A DNA stretch of 64,000 nucleotides from Curtobacterium pusillum. Lineage in GTDB: Bacteria > Actinomycetota > Actinomycetes > Actinomycetales > Microbacteriaceae. The translations under genes were made by a program, and so were the position numbers. Shown piece by piece: positions 39,931 through 48,465 of this stretch. Each line of letters begins with the position of its first letter. Within the stretch, counting starts at the first letter, position 1. The notes beneath the pieces are model-generated. The model was not told the origin of the DNA, did not search any database, and saw nothing but the letters and a program-made list of their open reading frames with translations. The stretch is from positions 513,652 through 577,651 of the forward strand of contig NZ_VDZH01000002.1 of assembly GCF_007673235.1 (NCBI RefSeq), read 5' to 3'.

Positions 39931-41301
39931 GTGCCCACCCTCCGAGTCGCCATCGTCGGCGCCGGCCCCGCCGGCATCTACGCCGCGGACATCCTGCTGC
40001 GCGAGGCCCACGGCCACGACGTGTCGATCGACCTGTTCGAGCAGCTGCCTGCGCCGTACGGGCTGGTCCGCTACGGCGTCGCCCCCGACCACCCCCGCAT
40101 CAAGGGCATCATCAACGCCCTGCGCGACGTGCTGGACCGCGGCGTCGTCCGGCTCTTCGGCAACGTCCGCTTCGGCGAGGACATCACCCTCGACGACCTC
40201 CGGAAGCACTACCACGCGGTGGTCTTCTCGACCGGTGCGATCAAGGACGCCGACCTCGACGTCCCCGGTGTCGAGCTCGAGGGGTCGTACGGCGCGGCCG
40301 ACTTCGTCAGCTGGTTCGACGGCCACCCCGACGTCCCGCGTACCTGGCCGCTCACGGCCGAGAGCGTCGCGGTGATCGGCAACGGCAACGTCGCCCTCGA
40401 CGTCTCGCGCATCCTCGCGAAGCACGCAGACGACCTGCTGCCGACCGAGATCCCGGCGAACGTGTACGAGGGCCTCAAGGCCTCGCCGGTGACCGACGTG
40501 CACGTGTTCGGTCGTCGCGGCCCGGCGCAGGTGAAGTTCACCCCGCTCGAGCTCCGCGAACTCGGTGAGCTCCGCGACGTCGACATGATCGTCTACGACG
40601 AGGACTTCGACCACGACGAAGCTTCCAAGACCGCCATCGCCACGAACAAGCAGGTGATGGTGATGAACCGCGTGCTGGAGCAGTGGCGCACGCGCGAGAC
40701 CGGGCAGGCCAGCCGTCGTCTGCACCTGCACTTCTACGCGAAGCCGCTCGAGCTCGTCGGCGAGGACGGCAAGGTCACCGCGATCCGCTACGAGCGCACG
40801 CGTCCGAACGGCCAGGGCGGCGTCGAGGGCACCGGGGAGATCCGCGAGATCCCGATCCAGGCCGCGTACCGAGCGGTGGGCTACTTCGGTTCGCCGCTGC
40901 CCGGTGTGCCGTTCGACGACCGGCACGGCGTCATCCCGAACCACGAGGGCCAGGTCCTCGACGACGACAACCAGCAGCTCCCGGGCGTCTACGCCACGGG
41001 TTGGATCAAACGCGGTCCGGTCGGCCTGATCGGGCACACGAAGTCCGACGCGATGGAGACCGTGCAGCACATCGTGAACGACCAAGCGAGCTGGTGGACG
41101 CCGGAGGACCCGTCCGAGGGTGCGATCCCGGCACTGCTCACCGAGCGCGGTGTCGAGTACACCGACCTCGACGGCTGGCACAACCTCGACGCCCACGAGC
41201 TCGCGCTCGGCGAGCCCCACGGCCGCGAGCGCATCAAGGTCGTCCCGCGCGAGGAGATGATCGACGTCTCCCTCGGTCGCGCGAACGCCACCGCGAGCTA
41301 G
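39931..41301 (+). CDS. fprA: Ferredoxin/adrenodoxin-type NADP+ reductase (FprA family)
   Basis: 456 residues. The FAD-binding Rossmann motif is VAIVGAGPAGIYAADIL (residues 6-22), APYGLVRYGVAPDHPRIK is the family signature, the NADP site is VAVIGNGNVALDVSRILAK, and the C-terminal block GWIKRGPVGLIGHTKSDAMETV closes the FAD pocket. This is the M. tuberculosis FprA/adrenodoxin reductase type, passing electrons from NADPH to ferredoxin. GTG start at 39931 with CAGGAGA upstream. Its place at the end of the quinone cluster suggests a redox role but does not prove one. Confidence 0.93.
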   Translation: MPTLRVAIVGAGPAGIYAADILLREAHGHDVSIDLFEQLPAPYGLVRYGVAPDHPRIKGIINALRDVLDRGVVRLFGNVRFGEDITLDDLRKHYHAVVFSTGAIKDADLDVPGVELEGSYGAADFVSWFDGHPDVPRTWPLTAESVAVIGNGNVALDVSRILAKHADDLLPTEIPANVYEGLKASPVTDVHVFGRRGPAQVKFTPLELRELGELRDVDMIVYDEDFDHDEASKTAIATNKQVMVMNRVLEQWRTRETGQASRRLHLHFYAKPLELVGEDGKVTAIRYERTRPNGQGGVEGTGEIREIPIQAAYRAVGYFGSPLPGVPFDDRHGVIPNHEGQVLDDDNQQLPGVYATGWIKRGPVGLIGHTKSDAMETVQHIVNDQASWWTPEDPSEGAIPALLTERGVEYTDLDGWHNLDAHELALGEPHGRERIKVVPREEMIDVSLGRANATAS

Positions 41302-41318
41302 GGACGAGAGCCGACGCC

Positions 41319-42440
41319 GTGACCGACGCACGCCCCGCACCGCCCACCGCGATGCGGGGCGTGCTCGTCCCGGCAGGCCGACTCCAGGGCGTCGACGTCG
41401 CTCGCGCGATCGCGCTGCTCGGCATGATGGCGACGCATGTCGGCGGTATCGCGGACGCGGTCGACTGGTCGGACCCCGGTACCTGGGCGGCGGTCGCGCA
41501 CGGGCGGTCGTCGTCGCTCTTCGCGGTGCTCGCCGGGGTCTCGATCGGCCTCACGAGCGGGCGCACCACGCCACCCGGTCCGCCCGCGATCGAGCGGGTG
41601 CGGGGTCGGCTGGCCATCCGCGCGGTCGCGGTGGTCGCGGTCGGTCTGCTGCTGATGGCGTTGCAGACGCCGGTGTACGTGATCCTGCCGACGTACGGCG
41701 TCCTGTTCCTGCTCGCCGTCCCGGTGCTCCGCGTACGGGCGCGGTGGCTGCTCGTGCTCGCCGGACTGTGTGCCGTGCTCTCACCGGTGGTCGCACTGGC
41801 GACCGTCCCGCTCTACGCGGACGCGGGCATGTGGGAGGTCCAGCTCGGCCTCGTCTACCCCGTCGTCACCTTCCTGGCGTACGTCCTGGTCGGTCTCGCC
41901 GTCGCCCGCAGCGGCCTGGAGGCGCGGGGCCGGCAGGTCGTGCTGCTCACGTCCGGCGCAGTGGTCGCCGTGGTCGCGTACCTGGTCGGGAACGCCCTCG
42001 CCCCGGTGCCCGACGACGCGGCGTCCGCGTTCCCCGGGGTGCCGTACGCGGGGGAGGGCAGCACCGGGTCCGAGGCACTCGCCCAGCTGTTCCTCTCACC
42101 GCGGGACCACTCGTCGTCGATCGTCGACGTCGTCGCGACCTCGGGCATCGCGGTCGCGGTCATCGCCCTGTGCACGCTCGTGTTCGACGGGCGGGGGCGG
42201 ACGGCCGAGCGGATCGCGTTCCCGCTGGCCGCAGTGGGCTCGATGCCGCTCACCGTCTACGCGGGGCACCTCATCGTGCTCGCGATGCTGCCGGAGTACC
42301 CCGACTCGGATGCTGCGTGGTGGTGGTTCGCGATCGGCTCGGTGCTCTTCGCGATGACCTGGCGCGCGTTCCTCGGGCGTGGACCGCTGGAGCGCCTGAC
42401 CGCCCGCTTGACCCGCCTGGTGCCGGACCCGCGCGCCTGA
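41319..42440 (+). CDS. Heparan-alpha-glucosaminide acetyltransferase-like (DUF1624/DUF418) membrane protein
   Basis: About 373 residues with 8-10 TM helices. The N-terminal RLQGVDVARAIALLGMMATHVGG is the family signature, and GMLAVGSMPLTVYAGHLIVLAML-like text near the C-terminus (AAVGSMPLTVYAGHLIVLAM) contains the conserved His. Relatives move acyl groups across membranes, but the substrate is unknown. It starts with GTG at 41319, 18 nt after the fprA stop. An 11-bp inverted repeat and a decayed palindromic element separate it from the convergent cls gene. Confidence 0.8.
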   Translation: MTDARPAPPTAMRGVLVPAGRLQGVDVARAIALLGMMATHVGGIADAVDWSDPGTWAAVAHGRSSSLFAVLAGVSIGLTSGRTTPPGPPAIERVRGRLAIRAVAVVAVGLLLMALQTPVYVILPTYGVLFLLAVPVLRVRARWLLVLAGLCAVLSPVVALATVPLYADAGMWEVQLGLVYPVVTFLAYVLVGLAVARSGLEARGRQVVLLTSGAVVAVVAYLVGNALAPVPDDAASAFPGVPYAGEGSTGSEALAQLFLSPRDHSSSIVDVVATSGIAVAVIALCTLVFDGRGRTAERIAFPLAAVGSMPLTVYAGHLIVLAMLPEYPDSDAAWWWFAIGSVLFAMTWRAFLGRGPLERLTARLTRLVPDPRA

Positions 42441-42496
42441 CCGCGCACGGTGCGAGGCCGACCCGACCCGCGATCCGTACGGCGCGAGTTCCCGCG

Positions 42497-42546
42497 CAGT
42501 GTGCGAGCCTCGCGCCCTCGCACTGCGGTCGGAACCTCGCACACTG
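42497..42546. terminator. Inverted repeat between convergent genes, with decayed palindromic element
   Basis: Arms CAGTGTGCGAG (42497-42507) and CTCGCACACTG (42536-42546) pair perfectly with a 28-nt loop. From 42570 to 42620 follows text resembling the degenerate copy at 16454 (GCACGGTGCGGGC ... CCGCGCCTCCAG). The whole 187-nt region between the two stops holds no gene. Confidence 0.45.
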
Positions 42547-42626
42547 GCGAGCGCCCGTGCACGAGACCGCGCACGGTGCGGGCGTGAGCCGACCCGCGCC
42601 GGCCGACCCGCGCCTCCAGACCGGTG

Positions 42627-44087
42627 CTACTGCAGCGCCGCCGTGAGCCGCGCGACGTTGTCGAGCACTTGGGACCGCCGCGGCCGCTCCACCCACGCGT
42701 CGAGCGTCAGCTCGAAGCTGTGCTCCTTGTACGCGTCCTGCACCTCGCGCAGGGCGTCGACGAACCGGCTGCCGCGCACCATCACGGAGACCTCGAGGTT
42801 GAGGCTGAACGACCGCATGTCCATGTTGCTCGACCCGATCACGGCCACGTCGTCATCGATCGTGAAGTGCTTCGCGTGCAGGATCGTCGGCGCCCGGTAG
42901 AGCCAGATCTTCACGCCGGCCCGGAGCAGGCCCTCGTAGTAGGAGCGCTGCGCGTGCCACGTCATCGCGTGGTCGCCCATCTCGCCGACGAACAGCTCGA
43001 CCTCGACACCGCGCTGCGCCGTGGTCGTGATCGCGTAGAGCATGGAGTCGTCCGGGACGAAGTAGGGCGACGTGATCGACACCTTGCTCTGCGCCGAGTA
43101 CAGCAGCGCGTTGAAGAGTCGCAGGTTGTTCTCGCCGTCGAACCCGGGGCCGGACGGCACGACCTGGCAGTCCAGTGCGTCACCCCGGTCGGCGCGCTGG
43201 ACGGGGTCGCTCTCGCGGAGCAGCAGCTCGTCGGTCTCGCTGTACCAGTCGGTCACGAACAGGGCGTTGAGGCCGGCCACGACGGGACCCTCGAACCGGG
43301 CGAACAGGTCCTTGTACTCCATGCCCTTGTCGACGTGCGATTTCAGGTCGTAGGACTTGTCGATGAGGTTCTGCGACCCGGTGAACGCCACCGAGCCGTC
43401 GATCACCATGATCTTCCGGTGGTTGCGGAGGTCCGGGCGCTGGAACTTCCCCTGCAGCGGCAGCAGCGGCAGCATCAGGTGCCACTCGATGCCGGCGCGG
43501 TCCATGAACGCCAGCGTGTCCTTGTACCCGGGGTAGCCGCGGCTGGCCCAGTGGTCGAGCAGGAACCGGACTGTGACGCCGCGGGCCTGCGCCCGGGCGA
43601 GCGCCTCGAAGAACGGGCGCGTGGTGTCGTCGAGCGTCGCGATGTAGAACTCGACGTGCACGAACCGCCGCGAGTCGTCGATCGCGCGGGTCATCTCGGC
43701 GATCGACTCGTCGTAGTCGGGGTAGAGCTCCGCCGAGTTGCCGCCGACCAGGGGCATCGCGCCGAGCTCGCGGTTCAGGCGCGTGATGCTGTCGAGCCAC
43801 GCCGGCCACGGGTGGTCGCGGCGCACCCGCTCGATGCCCTCGGTCTGCTCGAGGATGTACGCGTTGATCTCCGTCTGCTTCTCACGCCGGGCGTGCGGCA
43901 GCTTCGTCGACCCGATGACCAGGAAGACGATGAAGCCGATGTAGGGGATGAGGAAGATCGCCAGCAGCCAGGCCGTGGCCGTCTGCGGCTTGCGGTTGAT
44001 CGGGACGTAGATGATCGAGAAGACACGGATCGCCAGGTCCAGCAGGACCAGGAAGACCGTGATGGCGACGCTGAGCCAGTGCTCCAC
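42627..44087 (-). CDS. cls: Cardiolipin synthase (phospholipase D superfamily)
   Basis: About 486 residues. Two N-terminal TM helices (ITVFLVLLDLAIRVFSIIYV and ATAWLLAIFLIPYIGFIVFLV) precede two catalytic HKD motifs: NHRKIMVIDGSVAFTGSQN and HAKHFTIDDDVAVIGSSN. It condenses phosphatidylglycerol molecules into cardiolipin at the membrane. GTG at 44087 is chosen because it directly precedes the first TM and lies 17 nt after the yajQ stop; a start at 44147 would overlap yajQ. Probably co-transcribed with yajQ. Confidence 0.92.
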   Translation of the reverse strand: MEHWLSVAITVFLVLLDLAIRVFSIIYVPINRKPQTATAWLLAIFLIPYIGFIVFLVIGSTKLPHARREKQTEINAYILEQTEGIERVRRDHPWPAWLDSITRLNRELGAMPLVGGNSAELYPDYDESIAEMTRAIDDSRRFVHVEFYIATLDDTTRPFFEALARAQARGVTVRFLLDHWASRGYPGYKDTLAFMDRAGIEWHLMLPLLPLQGKFQRPDLRNHRKIMVIDGSVAFTGSQNLIDKSYDLKSHVDKGMEYKDLFARFEGPVVAGLNALFVTDWYSETDELLLRESDPVQRADRGDALDCQVVPSGPGFDGENNLRLFNALLYSAQSKVSITSPYFVPDDSMLYAITTTAQRGVEVELFVGEMGDHAMTWHAQRSYYEGLLRAGVKIWLYRAPTILHAKHFTIDDDVAVIGSSNMDMRSFSLNLEVSVMVRGSRFVDALREVQDAYKEHSFELTLDAWVERPRRSQVLDNVARLTAALQ

Positions 44088-44103
44088 AGCGGTGCGCGGC
44101 GCG

Positions 44104-44592
44104 TCAGCGGAAGTTGATGAACTGCAGCGGCACGTCGAACTCTTCACCCTTGAGGAGCTGGATCGTGTTCTGCAGGTCGTCGCGGCTCTTCGAGGAGACG
44201 CGCAGTTCGTCGCCCTGGATCTGGTTCTTCACGGTCTTCGGGGCGTTGGCCCGGAGGAACGCGCCGATCTTCTTCGCGACGTCCTGCTCGATGCCGTTCT
44301 TGAACTTCACCTCGATGCGGTACTCCTTGCCCGACGGGTACGGGTCGCCCGCGTCGAGGCTCTTGAGGCTGATGTTCCGCTTGATCGCCTTGCTCTGCAG
44401 GACGTCGAGGACGGCCTTCGCGCGCTCTTCCGAGTTCGCCTTGATGAGGACGTCCTCACCGCTGAACGCGATCGATGCGTCGGCACCCTTGAAGTCGTAC
44501 CGCTGCTCGATCTCCTTGGCGGCCTGGTTGAGGGCGTTCTCCGCCTCCATCTTGTCGACCTTGCTGACCACGTCGAAGGAACTGTCTGCCAT
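44104..44592 (-). CDS. yajQ: YajQ-family nucleotide-binding protein
   Basis: 162 residues with two ferredoxin-like halves: SSFDVVSKVDKMEAENALNQAAKEI...RYDFKG at the N-terminus and KKIGAFLRANAPKTVKNQIQGDELRVSSKSRDDLQ...FDVPLQFINFR at the end, a full match to YajQ. Members bind tRNA, GTP/ATP or cyclic di-GMP. The ATG follows a -10 box TAGGCT (44605-44600) by 7 nt. Divergent from tRNA-Tyr. Confidence 0.94.
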   Translation of the reverse strand: MADSSFDVVSKVDKMEAENALNQAAKEIEQRYDFKGADASIAFSGEDVLIKANSEERAKAVLDVLQSKAIKRNISLKSLDAGDPYPSGKEYRIEVKFKNGIEQDVAKKIGAFLRANAPKTVKNQIQGDELRVSSKSRDDLQNTIQLLKGEEFDVPLQFINFR

Positions 44593-44731
44593 GCGGGACA
44601 GCCTAACGGCGGACGGGAGGCGCGGTTCGGCACCCACGGATCGGCGCACGGTGGTCACGAGCACCGTCCCGGATCGGCTATGCTTTCATGCGCGCCTTCG
44701 GTTGGTGACTACACGGGCCGGGTGCGCACAT

Positions 44732-44816
44732 GGCAAGTTACCCAAGCGGCCAAAGGGATCTGACTGTAAATCAGCCGGCGTAGCCTTCGGGGGTTCGAAT
44801 CCCTCACTTGCCACCA
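44732..44816 (+). tRNA. tRNA-Tyr (GTA)
   Basis: A 7-bp acceptor GGCAAGT / ACTTGCC, T-loop GGTTCGAATCC, a long class II variable arm, and anticodon GTA at 44766-44768. The CCA end is encoded (44814-44816). A -10 box TATGCT (44679-44684) lies upstream, and a strong terminator begins 2 nt after the gene. Confidence 0.96.
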
Positions 44817-44817
44817 T

Positions 44818-44854
44818 CGGAACGGCCCCGTCCACTGCGGACGGGGCCGTTCCG
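44818..44854 (+). terminator. Terminator of tRNA-Tyr
   Basis: 16-bp perfect stem CGGAACGGCCCCGTCC with its complement and a 5-nt loop, followed by TTTCC. Confidence 0.88.
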
Positions 44855-44873
44855 TTTCCGGCAGGCTGGTCGC

Positions 44874-45695
44874 ATGCCCGTCGATCCAACGCCGTCCCAG
44901 TTCGCCGACCTCGCCGAGGCCATCGCCCGCGAAGCAGCGTCGCTCGCCGCCGAGCGCCGTGCCGAGGGTGTCGAGGTCGCCGACCGGAAGTCGAGCATCG
45001 TCGACGTGGTCACGGCAGCCGACCGCGAGGTCGAGGCGCTCATCCGGTCGCGGATCGCCGCGGCCCGCCCGGACGACGCGTTCTTCGGCGAGGAATCGGG
45101 TACCGGCGCGGGTACGTCGGGGATCACCTGGGTCGTCGACCCGATCGACGGGACCGTCAACTACCTCTACGGCAGCCCCGAGTACGGCGTGAGCATCGGC
45201 GTCGTCCGCGGCGCAGCCGACCCGACGACGTGGGAACCGGTCGCCGGCGTCGTCGTCGCACCGGCCACCGGCGTCGTGCACCGGGCAGTGGTCGGCGAGG
45301 GGGCGACGCGCAACGGGGTGCCGCTGCACGCCGGGTCGCCGGCGTCCCTCGCCGAGACGCTCGTCGCGACCGGTTTCGGCTACACCGCGGACCGTCGGCG
45401 GCAGCAGGTCGACGTGCTCGCCGGGCTCATCGGCGAGGTCCGGGACATCCGGCGCGGGGGAGCGGCGTCGTTGGACTGCTGCGCGGTCGGAGCGGGGACC
45501 GTGGACGCCTACTACGAGCGTGGGATCAACCCGTGGGACATGGCCGCCGGATCGATCGTGGCGCAGGAGGCCGGGGCAGCCGTGCGCATCTGGGAGGCCG
45601 GCGGGACGCGGTCGTTCCTCTTCGCGAGTCCGGCGATCGTCGACGACCTCGCCGCCTTGCTGCTGCGCCTCGAGGGGTCCGTACTCGCGCTGTGA
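44874..45695 (+). CDS. Inositol monophosphatase family protein
   Basis: 273 residues. Metal-site motifs are FFGEESG (Glu), WVVDPIDGTVNYLYG (DPxDGT) and INPWDMAAGSIVAQEAGA (WDxAAG), in the usual order. It hydrolyses inositol-1-phosphate or a related sugar phosphate (histidinol phosphate or CysQ-type substrates are possible). The ATG at 44874 lies 6 nt after CAGGCT (44862-44867), a weak -10 box, so the mRNA may be leaderless. Confidence 0.9.
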   Translation: MPVDPTPSQFADLAEAIAREAASLAAERRAEGVEVADRKSSIVDVVTAADREVEALIRSRIAAARPDDAFFGEESGTGAGTSGITWVVDPIDGTVNYLYGSPEYGVSIGVVRGAADPTTWEPVAGVVVAPATGVVHRAVVGEGATRNGVPLHAGSPASLAETLVATGFGYTADRRRQQVDVLAGLIGEVRDIRRGGAASLDCCAVGAGTVDAYYERGINPWDMAAGSIVAQEAGAAVRIWEAGGTRSFLFASPAIVDDLAALLLRLEGSVLAL

Positions 45696-45726
45696 GCGAC
45701 CTGACCCCTCGGTCTGGGGGAGCCGT

Positions 45727-45807
45727 GTGGTCATGACCACGACTGGCGACACGGTAGTGCTCCTGCTACCGTTCTCTGGTCCCGTTATCTGCTCGTTACC
45801 AACGAGC
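45727..45807 (+). promoter_or_regulatory. Regulatory region of the M23 peptidase gene
   Basis: Within the 146-nt upstream region: a 14-bp perfect palindrome GTGGTCATGACCAC (45727-45740), a 7-bp inverted repeat ACGGTAG...CTACCGT (45751-45772), a direct repeat GTTATC-N5-GTTACC (45784-45800), and an overlapping hairpin GCTCGTT-ACC-AACGAGC (45791-45807). The direct repeat with 11-bp period resembles sites reported for the cell-wall regulator MtrA in other actinobacteria. The transcription start was not resolved. Confidence 0.5.
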
Positions 45808-45841
45808 GCACCTCGCCCCGATCAGGATCGCCACCGAACGC

Positions 45842-47026
45842 ATGCCCCATTCCTCCCTCTCGCCCGAGCACACCGACGGCCCCGTGAACGCACCCGCACC
45901 GGTCGTCCACATGACCCGACGGGAACGGATCGAGGCGGAACGAGCCGCGGCGGCAGCAGCGAACAAGGGCGACCGCCTCGATCGGGCGACGGCCGTGGCG
46001 GAGCCGGAGCGCGCCTCCAGGCCGTCCTTCGAGGACCTCGTGAGCCCGGTGGCCCCGCCGGCACCCGCGTCCCCCATCGACCTCGCACCGGCGTCGCCGG
46101 TCATGCCGGCGTCGACCGCCGGCCCCGTGACGCCGCCCGCGCCCTCGTCGCCCGTCGTGGCGGCGACGGCGCCCGTACGGACCGCAGCGCCCGTTCAGCC
46201 TCGCCGCGTCCTCGGTCAGGTGCCGGCGTCGCGTCGCACCGGTCGTCCGGTCCGGCCCGCCGTCACCGCGGCCCGCCCCGCTCAGGCGACCCGGGTGTCC
46301 GCGTCCGCGTCCTCGTCCGCGAAGCAGGGTGCGTCGTTCCGCAGGGCCGCGTCGCGCGTCACCGCCGTCGGCGCGCTGCTGTTCGCCGCCGGCCTCGTGG
46401 TCTCGACCTCGCTGCCCGCGCAGGCGCTCTACACGCCGGAGCCGGGTTCGACGTCGCAGCGGGCGACGGCCTCCGGTGCGACCCAGTCGCTCAGCGTCGG
46501 CTCGGGTGCGACCGACGCCGAGACGAACCGCGACCAGTACTCGGTGTCATCGGCCACGCAGTACAAGAACGTCGATTCGTCGAGCTTCACGAACGACCCG
46601 AACGGCACGATCCAGTGGCCGTTCCTCACCGGCGTGCCGATCACCTCGGGGTTCGGCGGCCGTCAGGTCGAGGGCTGCTCGTTCTGCTCGACGAACCACA
46701 TGGGCGTCGACTTCGCTCCGGGTGAGGGCACCCCCATCCGGGTCATCGCGGCCGGCACCGTCATCAAGGTGCAGGCGGACGACGGCGGCTTCGGCAACGA
46801 CGTCTGGGTCGAGCACGAGGTGGACGGCAAGCAGTTCACCAGCGTCTACGGCCACATGGAGGACAACTCCTTCAAGGTCGTCAAGGGCCAGCAGGTCGAG
46901 GTCGGTGACGAGCTCGGACTCGTCGGCAGCACGGGCAACTCGACGGGCCCGCACCTGCACCTCGAGGTCCACGTCGACGGCGTCCCGGTGGACCCGCTGG
47001 CGTGGCTCAAGGCCAACGCGAACTAG
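45842..47026 (+). CDS. M23-family peptidoglycan endopeptidase, membrane-anchored
   Basis: 394 residues. A long cytoplasmic Pro/Ala-rich region (residues 1-170) precedes one TM or signal anchor (VTAVGALLFAAGLVVSTSLPAQAL, about 176-200). The C-terminal lysostaphin-type domain has zinc ligands in NHMGVDFAPG and GPHLHLEVHV, plus YGHMEDNS. The order and spacing of the H...D and HxH motifs are intact, so the enzyme should cleave peptidoglycan cross-bridges or stems. The long cytoplasmic tail could tie it to the division or growth machinery, which is inference. Confidence 0.9.
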   Translation: MPHSSLSPEHTDGPVNAPAPVVHMTRRERIEAERAAAAAANKGDRLDRATAVAEPERASRPSFEDLVSPVAPPAPASPIDLAPASPVMPASTAGPVTPPAPSSPVVAATAPVRTAAPVQPRRVLGQVPASRRTGRPVRPAVTAARPAQATRVSASASSSAKQGASFRRAASRVTAVGALLFAAGLVVSTSLPAQALYTPEPGSTSQRATASGATQSLSVGSGATDAETNRDQYSVSSATQYKNVDSSSFTNDPNGTIQWPFLTGVPITSGFGGRQVEGCSFCSTNHMGVDFAPGEGTPIRVIAAGTVIKVQADDGGFGNDVWVEHEVDGKQFTSVYGHMEDNSFKVVKGQQVEVGDELGLVGSTGNSTGPHLHLEVHVDGVPVDPLAWLKANAN

Positions 47027-47064
47027 CGGTCCCACGCGGCACGCCCGGGCGTCACGCCGGGTTC

Positions 47065-47092
47065 CTGACCACCGTCGCGGGTCTGCTATCCT
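47065..47092 (+). promoter_or_regulatory. Promoter of the tRNA-Thr/tRNA-Met unit
   Basis: A -10 box TATCCT (47087-47092) lies 25 nt before tRNA-Thr, with a weak -35 CTGACC (47065-47070) and a 16-bp spacer. An imperfect GC hairpin at 47044-47062 may end the peptidase transcript. Confidence 0.45.
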
Positions 47093-47117
47093 CGTGTGGT
47101 GCCGCCGAGCGGCACAT

Positions 47118-47189
<72 letters not shown>

Positions 47190-47221
47190 CCGACCCGGAG
47201 CTGTTGTCGCTCCGGATCCTT

Positions 47222-47295
47222 GGCGGGGTAGCTCAGTTGGTTAGAGCACACGACTCATAATCGTGGGGTCGCGGGTTCAAGTCCCGCCCTCGCTA
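47222..47295 (+). tRNA. tRNA-Met (CAT), elongator type
   Basis: Acceptor GGCGGGG pairs with CCTCGCT (two G-U pairs), anticodon CAT at 47256-47258, T-arm GCGGGTTCAAGTCCCGC. CCA is not encoded. The arms lack the three G-C pairs of initiator anticodon stems (here CACGA/TCGTG), so an elongator tRNA is favoured. Confidence 0.93.
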
Positions 47296-47299
47296 CCGC

Positions 47300-47323
47300 A
47301 AGCCCGGCGTCCGCGCCGGGCTT
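47300..47323 (+). terminator. Terminator after tRNA-Met
   Basis: 10-bp stem AAGCCCGGCG / CGCCGGGCTT with a TCCG loop, followed by TCGTCGTT. Confidence 0.82.
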
Positions 47324-47488
47324 TCGTCGTTCCCGGGGCGCACGCGCCCGGCGCACGAGGTGTGGGCAATCGCGCCCCCGTGTGGACATCGCGCCCCGGT
47401 GTGACGGGGCGCAGTGTTCGGAACGGGGCGCGAACCGGCGACGCCGGCCCGACGGGTCCGAACCCGGCGGCCATGCCCGCGCCGCGCG

Positions 47489-47878
47489 TCAGAACGGGCG
47501 GTGCTCCGGCCGCGCGGCGAGCACCCCGGCGGACCGGAGGGCGCGCTCGAGCGTCGCGTTCACCTGCTGCCAGGCGCTCCGCCGCCGGTCGGCGCCGATG
47601 CCCCCGCCCGACACCGCCGTGCCGTGCCCGGAGTGGCGCAGGGTGATCGTGGTGGACGTCCCCGTGACGGTCGTCGACAGCTCGTACCGGCGGAACTCCC
47701 GCGACGGGTGCACCAGGGCCCCGAGCAGGATCGTCAGCAGGCGGCTGCCGGTGGTGGCGGTGATCGTGCCGCCGGTCGACTCGACGTGGTGCCCGGTCTG
47801 GCGCAGTGCCGCGCCCGCGACCTCCATGGCCGTGCACCGGTCGCCCGTGTGCACCGCGAACTCGGTCGTCGACTCCAT
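47489..47878 (-). CDS. Unknown small protein
   Basis: 129 residues, mixed alpha/beta, without TM segments. It has Thr/Ser-rich strands (TGGTITATTGSRLLTILLGAL, YELSTTVTGTSTTITLRHSGHG) and a final helix SAWQQVNATLERALRSAG. The pattern suggests a small beta-sheet-plus-helix fold, but no family is recognised. ATG at 47878 is chosen for its GGGGAGGGGAG ribosome site. It is divergent from the MaoC gene at 48016. The region 47324-47488 downstream is GC-rich with short ATCGCGCCCC repeats and no gene. Confidence 0.6.
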   Translation of the reverse strand: MESTTEFAVHTGDRCTAMEVAGAALRQTGHHVESTGGTITATTGSRLLTILLGALVHPSREFRRYELSTTVTGTSTTITLRHSGHGTAVSGGGIGADRRRSAWQQVNATLERALRSAGVLAARPEHRPF

Positions 47879-48015
47879 CGTGCTCCCCTCCCCGGAACTG
47901 CCGGCCCGGACTCCCGGACGCCGGCGTCGGTTCCCCCGAACCGTGTCCGACAACCATAGCCGATGCATACTCATGAACGACAGGCCCCCAGACGGGCGTC
48001 GCTAGACTGCCGGAC

Positions 48016-48465
48016 GTGTCTGTGAACCCCGAGCTCGTCGGCAGGACGTTCCCGCCGGCCCAGCCGTACCTGGTCGGTCGTGAGAAGGTGCGGGAGTTCT
48101 CCCGCGCCGTGTTCGCGACGAACCCGATTCACCATGAGCCCGAGGCCGCCCGCGCCGCCGGCTACGACGACGTCGTCGCGCCGCCGACCTTCGCGGTCGT
48201 CGTGCAGGAGGCCACGCTCGCCCAGCTCCTCGCCGAGCCGGACGCCGGGATCGACTTCTCGCGCGTCGTCCACGGCGAGCAGGCCTTCACCTACGACCGA
48301 CCCATCGTGGCCGGCGACGAACTCACCGCGACCCTGACCGTCACGAGCGTCAAGACCCTCGGCGGCAACGCCATGGTCACGGCCGAGAGCACGATGAACG
48401 ACGCCGCGGGGGAGCACGTCGTCACGGCGACCTCCACCCTCGTCGTCCGAGGAGACGACGCATGA
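48016..48465 (+). CDS. MaoC-like (R)-hydroxyacyl dehydratase subunit (HadA/FAS1-like type)
   Basis: 149 residues, hot-dog fold. FATNPIHHEPEAARAAGYDDVVAPPTFAVVV matches the N-terminal MaoC dehydratase subunit (HadA/HadC type). With the next gene it should form a heterodimer removing water from 3-hydroxyacyl chains in fatty acid synthesis. GTG at 48016 lies 7 nt after -10 box TAGACT (48003-48008). It overlaps the next gene by 4 nt (ATGA). Confidence 0.85.
   Translation: MSVNPELVGRTFPPAQPYLVGREKVREFSRAVFATNPIHHEPEAARAAGYDDVVAPPTFAVVVQEATLAQLLAEPDAGIDFSRVVHGEQAFTYDRPIVAGDELTATLTVTSVKTLGGNAMVTAESTMNDAAGEHVVTATSTLVVRGDDA

Noticed and set aside
45727-45841. A ydaO-type c-di-AMP riboswitch before the M23 peptidase
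   Set aside because: Such riboswitches precede cell-wall genes in some actinobacteria, but the conserved GGGG/GAAUC-type core could not be recognised and the leader is probably too short.
47222-47488. tRNA-Met 3' end as an integration site for a genomic island
   Set aside because: A terminator follows at once, no repeat of the tRNA end was noticed, and the downstream genes are housekeeping.
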